Source: an uncultured Dehalococcoidia bacterium (GTDB lineage Bacteria; Chloroflexota; Dehalococcoidia; Lucifugimonadales; UBA3495). Taken from it: DNA of 64,000 nt. The position numbers were made by a program, and so were the translations under genes. The stretch covers positions 124,001 through 188,000 of the forward strand of contig CATOSK010000006.1 in NCBI GenBank assembly GCA_951812535.1, given 5' to 3'. This document shows, in pieces, positions 35,198 through 44,540 of this stretch. Within the stretch, counting starts at the first letter, position 1; every line of letters starts with the position of its first letter. The notes under the pieces were generated by a model, which ran no database searches, had not been told where the DNA came from, and saw only the letters and a list, made by a program, of their open reading frames with translations.

Positions 35198-36685
35198 ATG
35201 CCCTACACGCATTTCCACGACTGGTCCATCCACACCCACCACCGTCGCCCCAGGGGCGGAAGGCACTACAATGCGGTGCGGCGCAGGCAACGTCCCTGGA
35301 AGGTGGGGTCCCTGCTTCTGGCGGTGGCCCTTGCCTTCTGGGTGGCCAACCAGGTCGGATGGCTGGACCCGGTCAAGTCCACCCTGTCGGGGGAGAGGGT
35401 CGAAGGACGGAGCGCAGCCCCCGGGACTCCCCGCCCTGCACCGGCAGTGAACGACGCCAGTGGGGGAGCGTCCCCGGCCCCTGAGACCGAGCCCGTGGTG
35501 GAATCAACCCGGGCTGCCACGGCGACTCCGAGGCCAACGCCGGCCGCCGCGCCCATCCCTGGACCAACCGGGGCTGCTCCTCCAGCAGGTGCCGTCACTC
35601 CCACGGAAACTCCATCACCCACCTCCACACCATCGCCCACCCCCACTCCAACACCGGTTCCTCCTCCTCACCGGCGCCACCTGGCGGAGAAGGAGTTCAT
35701 GCTCTCCCTGATCAACACCGAACGGGGACGGGCCGGTTTGGCAGACGTGAGCCTGGGGAGCAACGTCGCGGCCCAGCTGCACGCGGAATCGGCCCTGGCC
35801 GGCTGTTTCTCCAGTCACTGGGGGCTGGATGGCCTGAAACCGTACATGAGATACAGCCTGGCGGGAGGGCACCAGTCCAACGGGGAAAACGGGCATGGCA
35901 GCGACTACTGCATCAAGGCATCCGACGGGTACCGTGCGATCGGCAGCATTCGGGCGGAGATCCAGGAGGCCATGACCGGGTGGATGGAGAGCCCGGGGCA
36001 CCGGCGGAATATCCTGGACCCCTCGCACCGGAAGGTCAACATCGGCATCGCCTGGGACCGGTACAACCTCAAGATCTTCCAGCACTTCGAGGGCGATCAC
36101 GTGGCGTACCAACGCGTGCCGGAGATCGGCGGCGGAGTCCTGCGAATGTCGGGCCGGGCCAGGAACGGGGCCCGCCTGGCCGGCAGGAGGGACCTGGCAG
36201 TCCAGGTCTTCTACGACCCTCCACCGGCGCCCCTGACCCAGGGACAGGTGGCGCGGACCTACTGTTACGACAACGGCCTGCCGGTGGCCGCCCTGAGGGA
36301 GCAGCTGACCGGCGGGAGTTCCTGGACCGAGGACCGGTTCACGAGAGAGTACTCGCCCTGCCCCGACCCCGCCGGCGTTCCGGCGGACGCCCCGCCGGCC
36401 AGGTCCTACTCCGAAGCCAACCGCCTGTGGCAGGAAGCGTACAACCGGAGTCGGCTGGCGCCGGAAGGCACGGTGACGGTGCCGTGGGTCGACGCAAAGA
36501 TATTCCGGGTAGCCAACGGCGCCTTCGACGTCGAAGCCGACCTGGAGCGGGTCCTCGCCAGGCATGGCGCGGGAGTCTACTCGGTGGTGGTCTGGGGGTT
36601 GATCGACGGCCGGGACGAGGTGATCTCGGAATACTCGATATTCCACGGGGTGAAGCCGCCGGATACGTACACCGGCAGCCGGTAG
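35198..36685 (+). CDS. Membrane-anchored CAP/SCP-domain protein
   Basis: 495 residues from ATG 35198 (GGGAGG ten bases upstream). One transmembrane helix (VGSLLLAVALAFWVANQVGW, about 30-50) is followed by a 110-residue Pro/Thr/Ala linker, then a CAP domain (about 165-310) with LSLINTERGRAGLADVSLGS and WMESPGHRRNILDPSHRKVN. CAP domains are secreted modules of varied activity. The C-terminal 180 residues are unrecognised and rich in aromatic and charged residues. It precedes the vWA gene by 75 bases on the same strand and may belong to that operon as a surface component. Confidence 0.8.
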   Translation: MPYTHFHDWSIHTHHRRPRGGRHYNAVRRRQRPWKVGSLLLAVALAFWVANQVGWLDPVKSTLSGERVEGRSAAPGTPRPAPAVNDASGGASPAPETEPVVESTRAATATPRPTPAAAPIPGPTGAAPPAGAVTPTETPSPTSTPSPTPTPTPVPPPHRRHLAEKEFMLSLINTERGRAGLADVSLGSNVAAQLHAESALAGCFSSHWGLDGLKPYMRYSLAGGHQSNGENGHGSDYCIKASDGYRAIGSIRAEIQEAMTGWMESPGHRRNILDPSHRKVNIGIAWDRYNLKIFQHFEGDHVAYQRVPEIGGGVLRMSGRARNGARLAGRRDLAVQVFYDPPPAPLTQGQVARTYCYDNGLPVAALREQLTGGSSWTEDRFTREYSPCPDPAGVPADAPPARSYSEANRLWQEAYNRSRLAPEGTVTVPWVDAKIFRVANGAFDVEADLERVLARHGAGVYSVVVWGLIDGRDEVISEYSIFHGVKPPDTYTGSR

Positions 36686-36760
36686 CAACCGGAGTCCCCC
36701 TTTCGTGCGCGACTCAGCGACCACAAATTGACCTCAAGTGAAGGAAAGGAGCGTGACCCC

Positions 36761-37525
36761 ATGAGCAGTGATGCCCAGGAAAGAATCCCGGTAGATGGCG
36801 AGCTGGAGGACGGAGACCCGGGGTTCGACGAGGACCCAGGGTTGGAAGAGGAGTTGGGCGACCTGGAATTCGCCGACAACCCGGAACCCCGCTGCCCCGT
36901 CCTCATCGTCGCGGACTGCAGCGGGTCGATGGGCGGACGTCCCATTGCCGCCATGAACCAGGGAGTGGACGACCTGTACCAGGCCATCATCGATGACGAG
37001 ATCGCCCGCAACCGGGTCGAGGTCGCCCTGCTCTCCTTCAACACGGAATCCCGGGTGGAACGGGACTTTGCCACCGTCTCCCCGGGGGTGAGGACGCAGA
37101 TGACAGCCCGGGGCGCCACCAACATGCACCTGGCGGTCCACCAGGGGTGCGACCTCCTGGAGGAACGGAAGGAGCGGTACCGCGTGAACGGGATACCCTA
37201 CTTCCGGCCCATCATGGTGCTGTTCAGCGACGGCCTTCCCACCGGTTCCAGGTCCGATACCGAGGGCGCCAACCGGCGCCTGGTGGAGATGGAGAACGAT
37301 GGGCGGCTGACCATCTTCAAGGTGGGGGTGAACGCCCGGGCCGTCGAGGCGTTGCTGAGCGCGCTGCCCAACCCCAACTCCAGGTTCCAACCCCAGCAGC
37401 TGGACAACTTCCGGTTCAGCGACTTCTTCGTCTGGTTGAGCAGGTCGGTCTCGGCAATCTCCAGGAGCACCCCCGGGGACACGGTGAGCCTGCCCCCCAC
37501 CGACTGGGCGACGATAAATGTCTAG
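36761..37525 (+). CDS. TerY-like von Willebrand factor A domain protein
   Basis: 254 residues. An acidic N-terminal tail (1-40) leads into a vWA domain with an intact MIDAS (VADCSGSMGGRP, then ARGATNMHLAV and FSDGLP). It resembles TerY proteins of the tellurite-type stress systems. It starts at ATG 36761 after AAGGAAAGGAG. Its stop overlaps the PP2C start by eight bases. In TerY-P triads the vWA protein is thought to assemble with the phosphatase and kinase encoded next to it, which is exactly this arrangement. Confidence 0.9.
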   Translation: MSSDAQERIPVDGELEDGDPGFDEDPGLEEELGDLEFADNPEPRCPVLIVADCSGSMGGRPIAAMNQGVDDLYQAIIDDEIARNRVEVALLSFNTESRVERDFATVSPGVRTQMTARGATNMHLAVHQGCDLLEERKERYRVNGIPYFRPIMVLFSDGLPTGSRSDTEGANRRLVEMENDGRLTIFKVGVNARAVEALLSALPNPNSRFQPQQLDNFRFSDFFVWLSRSVSAISRSTPGDTVSLPPTDWATINV

Positions 37526-38333
37526 AGCGCCCGGACCCGGCGGGGGACCCCAGGGGGACTGGTTCCGACTGGGCAGTTCCAGCCTGCGGGGCGCCTCCCA
37601 CCAGCGGGATGGGACCCCCAACCAGGACAGCGTGCTGGTTGAGACGGTGGGAACCGCAACATCGAAGAGGGTGGCGGTGATCGCGCTGAGTGATGGCGCG
37701 GGCTCGGCCCAATACTCCCACCACGGCTCCCGGGCAGCCTGTGCCGCCGCCGTCGCGGGCCTGGACCGGCAGCTCGGGCGCAACCCGGCCATGGTGTTCA
37801 GGCAACACCTGTTGCGGAGCGCCCTGCAGCGTGGGGTCCGCCGGGCGAGGCAGGAGGTATTGCAGACGGCCAAGCGGGCGGCCACCAGGCCCGGGCCAGC
37901 GGAGGTCGGAGAGTATGCCTGCACCATCCTACTGGCCGTGATGTCCGAGAGTCTCACCGGGATTGCCCACGTGGGAGACGGCTGTGTCGTGGCCGGGGAC
38001 GGCCGCGAATGGCGGTTGCTCAGCGGTCCGGACAACGGCGAATTCGCCAACGAGACCACCTTCCTGACCAGCCAGCGAAGCCTGCCCCGCATCCGGGTGG
38101 TCCCAACCTCCCAGATCGAGTGCCTGGCCGTGATGACGGACGGGTTGCAGGATGTGGCTCTGTCCCGGGGCCGGACGCCCTACCAGGGGTTCTGGACACC
38201 CCTGCTCAGTGCCCTGGGCAGGAGGACGGGGTCTTCGCCCGATGCCGTCCTGGACTCCCTGCTCAGGAAGGTGAATGATGCCGGCAGAGCCAGCGATGAC
38301 TGCACCATAGCCGTCTGTCTGAGGCGCCGGTAA
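37518..38333 (+). CDS. PP2C-type serine/threonine phosphatase
   Basis: 271 residues. Metal-binding motifs are visible: RDGTPNQDSV, ALSDGAGSAQYSHHGSRAA, HVGDGCVVAGDG, MTDGLQDVA and SDDCTIAVCL. It removes phosphate from Ser/Thr, presumably countering the kinase encoded 12 bases downstream. It lacks transmembrane helices. The start ATG 37518 lies inside the vWA gene, so translation is coupled. Length fits the compact PP2C_2 group found in TerY-P triads. Confidence 0.9.
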   Translation: MSRAPGPGGGPQGDWFRLGSSSLRGASHQRDGTPNQDSVLVETVGTATSKRVAVIALSDGAGSAQYSHHGSRAACAAAVAGLDRQLGRNPAMVFRQHLLRSALQRGVRRARQEVLQTAKRAATRPGPAEVGEYACTILLAVMSESLTGIAHVGDGCVVAGDGREWRLLSGPDNGEFANETTFLTSQRSLPRIRVVPTSQIECLAVMTDGLQDVALSRGRTPYQGFWTPLLSALGRRTGSSPDAVLDSLLRKVNDAGRASDDCTIAVCLRRR

Positions 38334-38345
38334 GGGGGTGATAGA

Positions 38346-40766
38346 ATGGCCGGATTCATCGACAGAATCCTGGGTGCGGGGCAGCCCGCCGGCAATGGCG
38401 AGGTTGGCGGGAAGGCTTCGCCGGGCCCGGGTCCAATGGCCACCGGCAAACTGATCGGAGCCGGCGGGGAGGGGGCGGTATACGAGGACCGGGACGACGG
38501 GTCCATGGTCATCAAGGTGATGCACCCCCAGCATGCGACGCCGGAGCGGGCCGCCAAGCTCCGGGCCATGTGCGACAATCCTCCCCCCAACTGGCGGGCG
38601 CTGAGCTGGCCCAACGCCGTGGAGTCGGATGCCACCGGTCTCCGCTACCGGATGCCGAGGGTCCCCCGGGATGCCGGCACGGCCTACCGGTTCATCAGCG
38701 CCAACGAGCGGCGGCAACTGCCCCAGCCCTGCCGGAGCTACCAGTACCGGTCCCGGCTTGGAATCAACATAGCGGAGGCCCTGCGGGGACTCCACGCCAC
38801 CCACGTCCGGATCGGGGACGTCAACCCTTCCAACATCCTGGTGGACGATGACGGCGGGGTGACGCTGATCGACTGCGACAGCTTCCAGATACCGGGGCCT
38901 CCGGGGCGCCAGCCCTACCCCTGCGTGGTGGGCAGCCCGGAGTACACCGCTGCGGAGATCGACGACTTCCAGAGGCAGTTCCGGTCCCAGGACAGCGACA
39001 ACTTCGCCCTGGCGGTCCTGCTGTACCAGCTGCTGGGCAACGGCAGCCATCCCCACCAGGGGATTGACGCCTCGCCGGGAGACTCCCTTTCCAACATCCG
39101 GGAGCGCGTCAAGCAGCACCGGTTTGCCCACCAGCCCATGGGAGGCCGTTGGAAGCCCACCCCGGGTCAGGCCCGCAGCTGGCGGTCAATGCCGTTGGCG
39201 GTGAGGGACGCCTTCCGGCAGGCCTTCTCCCCCGGGGCGTCCCAGATTGGGCGCCCCACGGCCGATGCCTGGGTGACCATTCTTTCCCAGAATCCCGACC
39301 CCGTCCCCTCCGGACAGGTGCAGATGGCCCAGTCCGGGGGGACGGCAGCGCCCCACGCTCCCCCCACCTGGCAGGTGGAGCCGGAAAAACCGGGAGTGCC
39401 AACGGACCAGGGGGCAGGAGCGCCGTCCCTTCCCGGTCACCCCCCGTCGGCGCCGCCGAAAGCTCCCGCCGTGCCTCAGCCGACGTCTCCCGCATCGGCC
39501 CCAGCCATGGAAAGGCAGTGTCCCCACTGCAGGAGCCGCAACGCCAGGACCCGTCGGGACTGGTACCGGCGCCGGCATGCCCTCCGCTGCCTGGGTTGCA
39601 ACGGCGTGTTCGGCAGGACGATGATCAAGCGATGTCCCGGCTGTGGGTCCCAGGACGCCCGTCTGCGCCGGGACTGGTCCGACCGGGGCCGCCCCTTCCG
39701 GTGCCGCAGGTGCAATGCGGTCTTCGGGGGCACGGACCAGACTCCTCCCAGGCAGCCCGTGGTCGGCAACTCCCCGAACCTGGGGCGTTACCTCGCCGAG
39801 GCAACCTCCGGTGGTTCCATGGGCGATGTCCTGGACCGGGCCCGGGGAGCCATGCTGGGCGTGTCGGTGGGCAACCTGTTGGGGCTTCCCGTCGAGGGGC
39901 GCTCCCGGCGGCGGATCCGGGAGCTGTATCCCGCCGGGGTCAGGGACATCGACCCGGCGGAGATGCACCGGCCCATGGATGACGACCCGGCCCAGGCCGT
40001 GGAGCTGGCGGAAGCCCTGCTGGAACGCGGCGACCTGGTCCAGGGGTTCGCCGCGCGCCTGGTGACCTGGCGCCAGGTCAATGGGCGGGGGATGGGCCGT
40101 TTTACCAGGCAGTCCATCGCCCAGCTGGCGGACCGGGTGCCCCCAGCGGTGGCGTCCTACGCGGTCTTCCGGGCCCGGGGCGGGACCGCATCCAACGGGG
40201 GAATCATGCGGTGCGCGCCGGTGGCCGTTGCCCGCGGGGGGCAACCCGACCGGTTGGTCCGGGACTCGGCGGATACCTGTGCCGTCTCCCACTACGCGCC
40301 GGCCTGCCAGTGGTCCTGCGTCATCATCAACTCGGTGGTTGCGGTCCTGCTTGCAGGAAACACCCCCGACCTGAAGGGGCTGCTGGCGGCGGCCAGGGCC
40401 GACGGTTGTCCCGACCTGCTGGCGTCCGCTCGGGCCGGCGGCGTTCCGACCGGCATACTGACCGGCGCAGCCGCCGGGAAACCCGGTCCCGCCGACGTTC
40501 ATTGGATGAGCGGCAACCGGGGTCCGGGAGGACATACCGTCCTCACCCTGCAGGCTGGGTTGTGGGCTGCCACGACCCCGCTGAACCTGGAAGAGGCGCT
40601 GATCGCCCTGGTCAACGCCGGTGGAGATGCGGATACCAACGGGGCGCTGGCCGGCGCCGTGCTGGGCGCCCGGTACGGCGCGTCCGCGATACCTCTGCGG
40701 TGGACCGCCCATGTGGCGCAGAGGGACCGGTTGGCCGACCTTGGGGAGCGCCTGGCACGTTTGTAG
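38346..40766 (+). CDS. Protein kinase fused to two zinc ribbons and an ADP-ribosylglycohydrolase
   Basis: 806 residues, three modules. (1) Kinase, about 30-310: G-loop GAGGEGAVYE (38-47), Lys57, catalytic IGDVNPSNILV (Asp158) and DCDSF (176-180) replacing DFG, as in TerY-P kinases. (2) Two zinc ribbons, 392-419 (CPHC/CLGC) and 430-457 (CPGC/CRRC), after a Pro-rich linker. (3) ADP-ribosylglycohydrolase, about 495-806: RGAMLGVSVGNLLGLPVEG, MDDDPAQAVELAEAL (where DraG/ARH proteins have TDDT), SNGGIMRCAP and NAGGDADTNGALAGAVLG. The last module would remove ADP-ribose from proteins. The TDDT to DDDP change may alter metal binding. Confidence 0.9.
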   Translation: MAGFIDRILGAGQPAGNGEVGGKASPGPGPMATGKLIGAGGEGAVYEDRDDGSMVIKVMHPQHATPERAAKLRAMCDNPPPNWRALSWPNAVESDATGLRYRMPRVPRDAGTAYRFISANERRQLPQPCRSYQYRSRLGINIAEALRGLHATHVRIGDVNPSNILVDDDGGVTLIDCDSFQIPGPPGRQPYPCVVGSPEYTAAEIDDFQRQFRSQDSDNFALAVLLYQLLGNGSHPHQGIDASPGDSLSNIRERVKQHRFAHQPMGGRWKPTPGQARSWRSMPLAVRDAFRQAFSPGASQIGRPTADAWVTILSQNPDPVPSGQVQMAQSGGTAAPHAPPTWQVEPEKPGVPTDQGAGAPSLPGHPPSAPPKAPAVPQPTSPASAPAMERQCPHCRSRNARTRRDWYRRRHALRCLGCNGVFGRTMIKRCPGCGSQDARLRRDWSDRGRPFRCRRCNAVFGGTDQTPPRQPVVGNSPNLGRYLAEATSGGSMGDVLDRARGAMLGVSVGNLLGLPVEGRSRRRIRELYPAGVRDIDPAEMHRPMDDDPAQAVELAEALLERGDLVQGFAARLVTWRQVNGRGMGRFTRQSIAQLADRVPPAVASYAVFRARGGTASNGGIMRCAPVAVARGGQPDRLVRDSADTCAVSHYAPACQWSCVIINSVVAVLLAGNTPDLKGLLAAARADGCPDLLASARAGGVPTGILTGAAAGKPGPADVHWMSGNRGPGGHTVLTLQAGLWAATTPLNLEEALIALVNAGGDADTNGALAGAVLGARYGASAIPLRWTAHVAQRDRLADLGERLARL

Positions 40767-40797
40767 CTATCCGCGATACGGAATAGAGGAGGTCCTG

Positions 40798-41619
40798 ATG
40801 AGTCGACGAGTTGCCTTCTGCCTGGTGGAGAATGAACGGGGAGAGGTCCTGTTCGTCCAGCGGGCCTACGGCAGGGAAAAGGGCAAATGGTCCCTGCCTG
40901 GCGGAAACGTCGACCGCGGGGAGAGCAGCCGGCATGCCGCCTACCGGGAAACCCGGGAGGAGACCGGAATAATCGTCAAGATCACGCACCGGTTGTTCAC
41001 GGGCAACTCGAACCCCATCAGAGTGTTTGCCGGACAACCGGTCGGGGGCAGGCTGCGCTTCCAGCGCCGCGAGTGCCTCGATGTCCGGTGGCGCAACCCC
41101 GGAAGCATCAGGCCGGAAGACCTGGCATTCGGCGGAGACCGGAAGGCCCTTCGTCTTTGGGCCGACATCAAGAACGGCAGGGCTGCCCCCGAAAGGGACT
41201 ACACGTCCCGGGATGTCCAAGACTCATCCGGAAGGCAACGGGATGGCGGGAAGCGTCAACGGGCCACCGCGCTGGTGGTCCGGGACGGGAGGTACCTGTT
41301 GGTGAAGGAACGGGGGCGGGATATGTACTCCCTGCCGGGTGGCGGCATAGACCGGGGGGAGGCGGTCCTGACCGCCGCCTGCCGGGAAATCGGAGAGGAG
41401 CTCGGGCTCAGGGCCTACGAGGCCAAACGGCTGTTTGACCACGCCACGGAACAAGGTTCCACGCTGCACAAGGTCGTGCTTGTGCTTGCTGGCGGGACTC
41501 CCAGGATCAACGACGGAGAGCTGGATTCATTCCGTTGGTGGGACGGAGGAGAGAGTTTGAAAATGTTCCCTCACGTGTCCGGCATTGTTGGGAAATACGA
41601 GAGGACGTCCCTGAGCTAG
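40798..41619 (+). CDS. Tandem double-Nudix hydrolase
   Basis: 273 residues with two Nudix domains. Box 1: GGNVDRGESSRHAAYRETRE plus ETGI. Box 2: GGGIDRGEAVLTAACREIGE plus ELGL. Both have all catalytic Glu. Nudix enzymes cleave nucleoside diphosphates linked to another moiety, ADP-ribose being a common substrate, which fits the adjacent glycohydrolase. ATG 40798 follows GAGGAGG; it is 31 bases after the kinase-ARH gene. Its TAG stop is part of the CTAG target of IS1182, which may also have removed a former downstream gene from the operon. Confidence 0.9.
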   Translation: MSRRVAFCLVENERGEVLFVQRAYGREKGKWSLPGGNVDRGESSRHAAYRETREETGIIVKITHRLFTGNSNPIRVFAGQPVGGRLRFQRRECLDVRWRNPGSIRPEDLAFGGDRKALRLWADIKNGRAAPERDYTSRDVQDSSGRQRDGGKRQRATALVVRDGRYLLVKERGRDMYSLPGGGIDRGEAVLTAACREIGEELGLRAYEAKRLFDHATEQGSTLHKVVLVLAGGTPRINDGELDSFRWWDGGESLKMFPHVSGIVGKYERTSLS

Positions 41620-43489
41620 AAATCTGGCCGGAAAGTGGCTGGGGCCTGGCTGGCGGATATACTGAGGTCAAGAAATGTAGCGAGGGCTGAGAATGCTGGG
41701 AGAGCGGACGGACCAGAGGGGTCTGTGGGAGGGGGACCGGCTGTACCTGGGCCATGTGGGGCGGGACACCTTCTACGGTCTGCTGGCCTCGCTGCGGGGC
41801 CGGCTGTTCCGCGACGCGGATTTCGCCGAGTTCTTTCGCCGAGTTCTACTGTGCCCACAACGGCCGGGACAGTGTGCCGCCCAGCCTGCTGGCCACTGCC
41901 CTTCTGCTGCAGACCCACGACAAGGTCAGCGACGCCGAGGCCAAGGCCCGGGCCGACTTCGACATCCGCTGGAAGGTGGTGTTGGGGATTGAGGTGGAGG
42001 ACCGGCCCTTCGCCAAGAGCACGCTGCAGGTGTTCCGCGCCCAGCTGATCCTGCACGACAAGGTGCGGGAGGTATTCGAGTCCGGCCTGCGGTTGGTCCG
42101 GGAGTCGGGCTACCTGAAGAGGCGGAGCATGAGGGTGGCGCTGGACACGACCAACATCCTGGGCCGGGGCGCGGTGAGGGACACCTTCAACCTGCTGTCA
42201 GACGGGATGGTCAAGCTGATGCGGGCGCTGTCGCAGGTTGAGTTAATCAGCATCGAGAAATGGGCCCAGGCCCGGGGATACCAGCGGTACCTGGCCTCCA
42301 GCATCAAGGGAGAGGCGGCCATCGACTGGTCGGACAAGAGGGCGCGGCAGGCCTTGCTGGCCGGGATTGTGGCCGACGCGGACCGGCTCCTGGAGTTAGT
42401 GCGGCAGGTGCAGGAGGAGTTGGGGGAGGACGGCGCCCAGCGTCAGCAGATAGTGGCGGCGGCGGAGTTGCTGGGGCAGTTGCTGCATCAGGACATTGAG
42501 CGCAAGAGCGGCAACGGCGATGATGGCGTGAGCCTCAAGAGTGGGGTGAGCAAGGACCGGATGGTGTCGGTGCATGACCCGGAGATGCGCCACGGGCACA
42601 AGAGCAGCAGGAGACGCTTCGACGGACACAAGGCGGCCATCGTGGTGGACACCGACACCCAGCTGATCACCGCCGTGGCGGTATTGCCGGGCAACGCTCC
42701 GGACAACCTGGGGGCGCTGGAGTTGGTGGAGGGGAGCGAGGCCAACACCGGTGTGTCGGTGCAGGAGGCCATGGGCGACGCCGCCTATGGAGACGGAGCT
42801 ACCAGGCAGACCTTCGCCGACGCGGGCCGCAAGCTGGTAGCCCGGGTGCCAGGCCGCCCCGACCGGCAGCGCTTTCCCAAGGATGACTTTGTCATCGACC
42901 TGGCGGCGGGCAGTTGCACCTGTCCGGCGGGACGGCTTACCCAAACCATCGTGCCGGCGGGGAAGCGGACTGATGACATGGGACAGGTCCACCACCTGCG
43001 GGCCTTCCAGTTCGAAGGGTCCGAATGTATGACCTGTCCCCTGCGCTCCCAGTGCATCTCGGCCAAAGGCAGGAAGGGACGGTGGGTGCTGGTCCATCCC
43101 CAGGAAGCCCTGTTGCAGCAGGCACGGGCCTTGCAACAGAGCGCCGGGTATGACGAATATTGAGCGCGCCGAGTGGTGGTGGAACACCGGTTGGCCCGAC
43201 TGGTCCATTTGGGTATCCGCCAGTCCCGGTATTTCGGTAGAGTCAAGACGCGATTCCAACTGTATCTGGCGGCCACGGTGGCCAACCTGACCCTGGTGGC
43301 AGGGAAAATCGGACGATCAGGCCGGGCTGGCGGCGATTTCGACAGCTGCGGCACTACCCGTACGGATGCCATCCTTTCCGTCTTTGATTTCCTCCCCGCG
43401 CGGTTCGGTCAAATATTGACGCCGGCCTTGCTTGCCCCGACCTCACTACTGAAATACATCTCCCCAAACAGGGCTTTCCGGCCAGATTT
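41620..43489 (+). mobile_element. IS1182-family insertion sequence (1,870 bp)
   Basis: Perfect 16-bp inverted repeats AAATCTGGCCGGAAAG (41620-41635) and CTTTCCGGCCAGATTT (43474-43489), flanked on both sides by CTAG (41616-41619 and 43490-43493). It is inserted at the stop codon of the double-Nudix gene. Confidence 0.95.
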
Positions 43490-43493
43490 CTAG
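41693..43493 (+). pseudogene. IS1182 transposase with a 13-bp duplication and a premature TGA
   Basis: DDE transposase with N-terminal DUF772-like region and a C-terminal DDE part (MRVALDTTNILGRGAV; DGHKAAIVVDTDTQLITAV; zinc-like CTCPAG...CMTCPLRSQC). Two defects are visible. ttcgccgagttct is duplicated in tandem (41822-41834, 41835-41847), shifting the frame near residue 47. A TGA (43161-43163) stands where CGA would continue in frame as ARRVVVEHRLARLVHLG. The element is probably inactive. Confidence 0.9.
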
Positions 43494-43564
43494 GCATCCA
43501 ATCCATCTGTATCGCACTCCCGACATCCGGCCAATCCCCTCCCTTCCAGCACCGCAACCAGCAC

Positions 43565-43897
43565 GTGGAAATCGTTGATTCCGACTCTTGGGCCTCCGTC
43601 TGGCAGGTCGGAGCCATAGACCCCAGAAGACTGGGACAACGAGTAGCCGTCGCCAACAGCCAGGAACTGGAAGAAGTGCTGGAAACCTTGGTCAGCAGGC
43701 TGATCAGCACCAACCGCCCCGGCACCATCGACGCCAGGGACGGGGCGCAACCAGTCGACAGGGGAACGGTCTGGAACGTTGAATTCCACGGGCCTTTAAA
43801 AGGCACTTACGATGCGCCAATGCTCGTCCTCGACTACAACGACGGGAACAAAATAGCCATCGCGGTGCAGGTGACCACTGGTCAGCTAACCGAATGA
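43565..43897 (+). CDS. Hypothetical protein, possible fragment (110 aa)
   Basis: Reads MEIVDSDSWASVWQVGAIDP, ending ALDYNDGNKIAIAVQVTTG-like strands. GTG 43565 has no ribosome-binding site, and the IS1182 end lies only 75 bases upstream, so the N-terminus may have been lost by the insertion. Beta-rich and acidic. No family recognised. Confidence 0.4.
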   Translation: MEIVDSDSWASVWQVGAIDPRRLGQRVAVANSQELEEVLETLVSRLISTNRPGTIDARDGAQPVDRGTVWNVEFHGPLKGTYDAPMLVLDYNDGNKIAIAVQVTTGQLTE

Positions 43898-44341
43898 CCC
43901 ATCAGGGTCCCGGCAGGAATCAATACCCCAGACAGGGGCCAAGTACCCGCCGCAGCCCTGGTACACCGGATACGCCTCCTAGATATGTCCGAAAGGTCGG
44001 TGGAGCGGATAGGGACCATCGACACGAGTGCCCTGACCCAGGTCAGAGGGAACCTGCTGGCCCTGCTGGACCCGGGACAAGCGCAACAACGACCCCAGCG
44101 TCCTTAGACCAATACCCCCAACCCCCAAAAGACCCCTCGCCTCCGGGAAACCGTTGCATTTCGTGCGATCCCCTTCGTAACGGGCATGACTCCACCCTAT
44201 CTCCAGGAGCCACCACGCTGGCTCCTGTCCAGACACAAGCCATAGGGCCTGCGTCCTGGCCCAGAACCGGGGCAAATCGCGCCACCAGTCACCCCGGGGG
44301 CATGGGGGGCCCGGGAAACGCCAGAAAGCCCGGTTCTGGGC
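43898..44341. other. Intergenic stretch, no gene supported
   Basis: GC-rich, Pro-coding in most frames, with no start or ribosome-binding site of quality. It probably represents decayed DNA next to the IS. Confidence 0.5.
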
Positions 44342-44344
44342 TAA

Positions 44345-44486
44345 GTAACTATCTCAAAACTGTTCGCCCTTCTCCCTTCATTCCCGCGCAGAGCCTGCAC
44401 CCGCGTAGGCGGGGGCGGGAATCCAGGCCCCGTCATCCCCATTTCGCGCTTTTCGGCCTCCGAAATGTGCGTTTTGAGATAGTTAC
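44345..44486. mobile_element. MITE family 2 (142 bp)
   Basis: Inverted ends GTAACTATCTCAAAAC and GTTTTGAGATAGTTAC (16 bp, perfect), flanked by TAA at 44342-44344 and 44487-44489 as a likely 3-bp target duplication. The interior carries a REP-like palindrome (ATTCCCGC...GCGGGAAT). It ends 54 bases before the first cupin gene and could supply its promoter. Confidence 0.85.
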
Positions 44487-44540
44487 TAAATGGTATGATA
44501 GCCTCTCCCAGGCAGAGAGGTCGAGTAAGGAGGAATCACG

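Noticed and set aside
36734-38092. A 452-codon minus-strand open frame opposite the vWA and PP2C genes
   Set aside because: The plus strand encodes intact, motif-bearing proteins with good ribosome-binding sites and overlaps; the minus frame has no recognisable domain.
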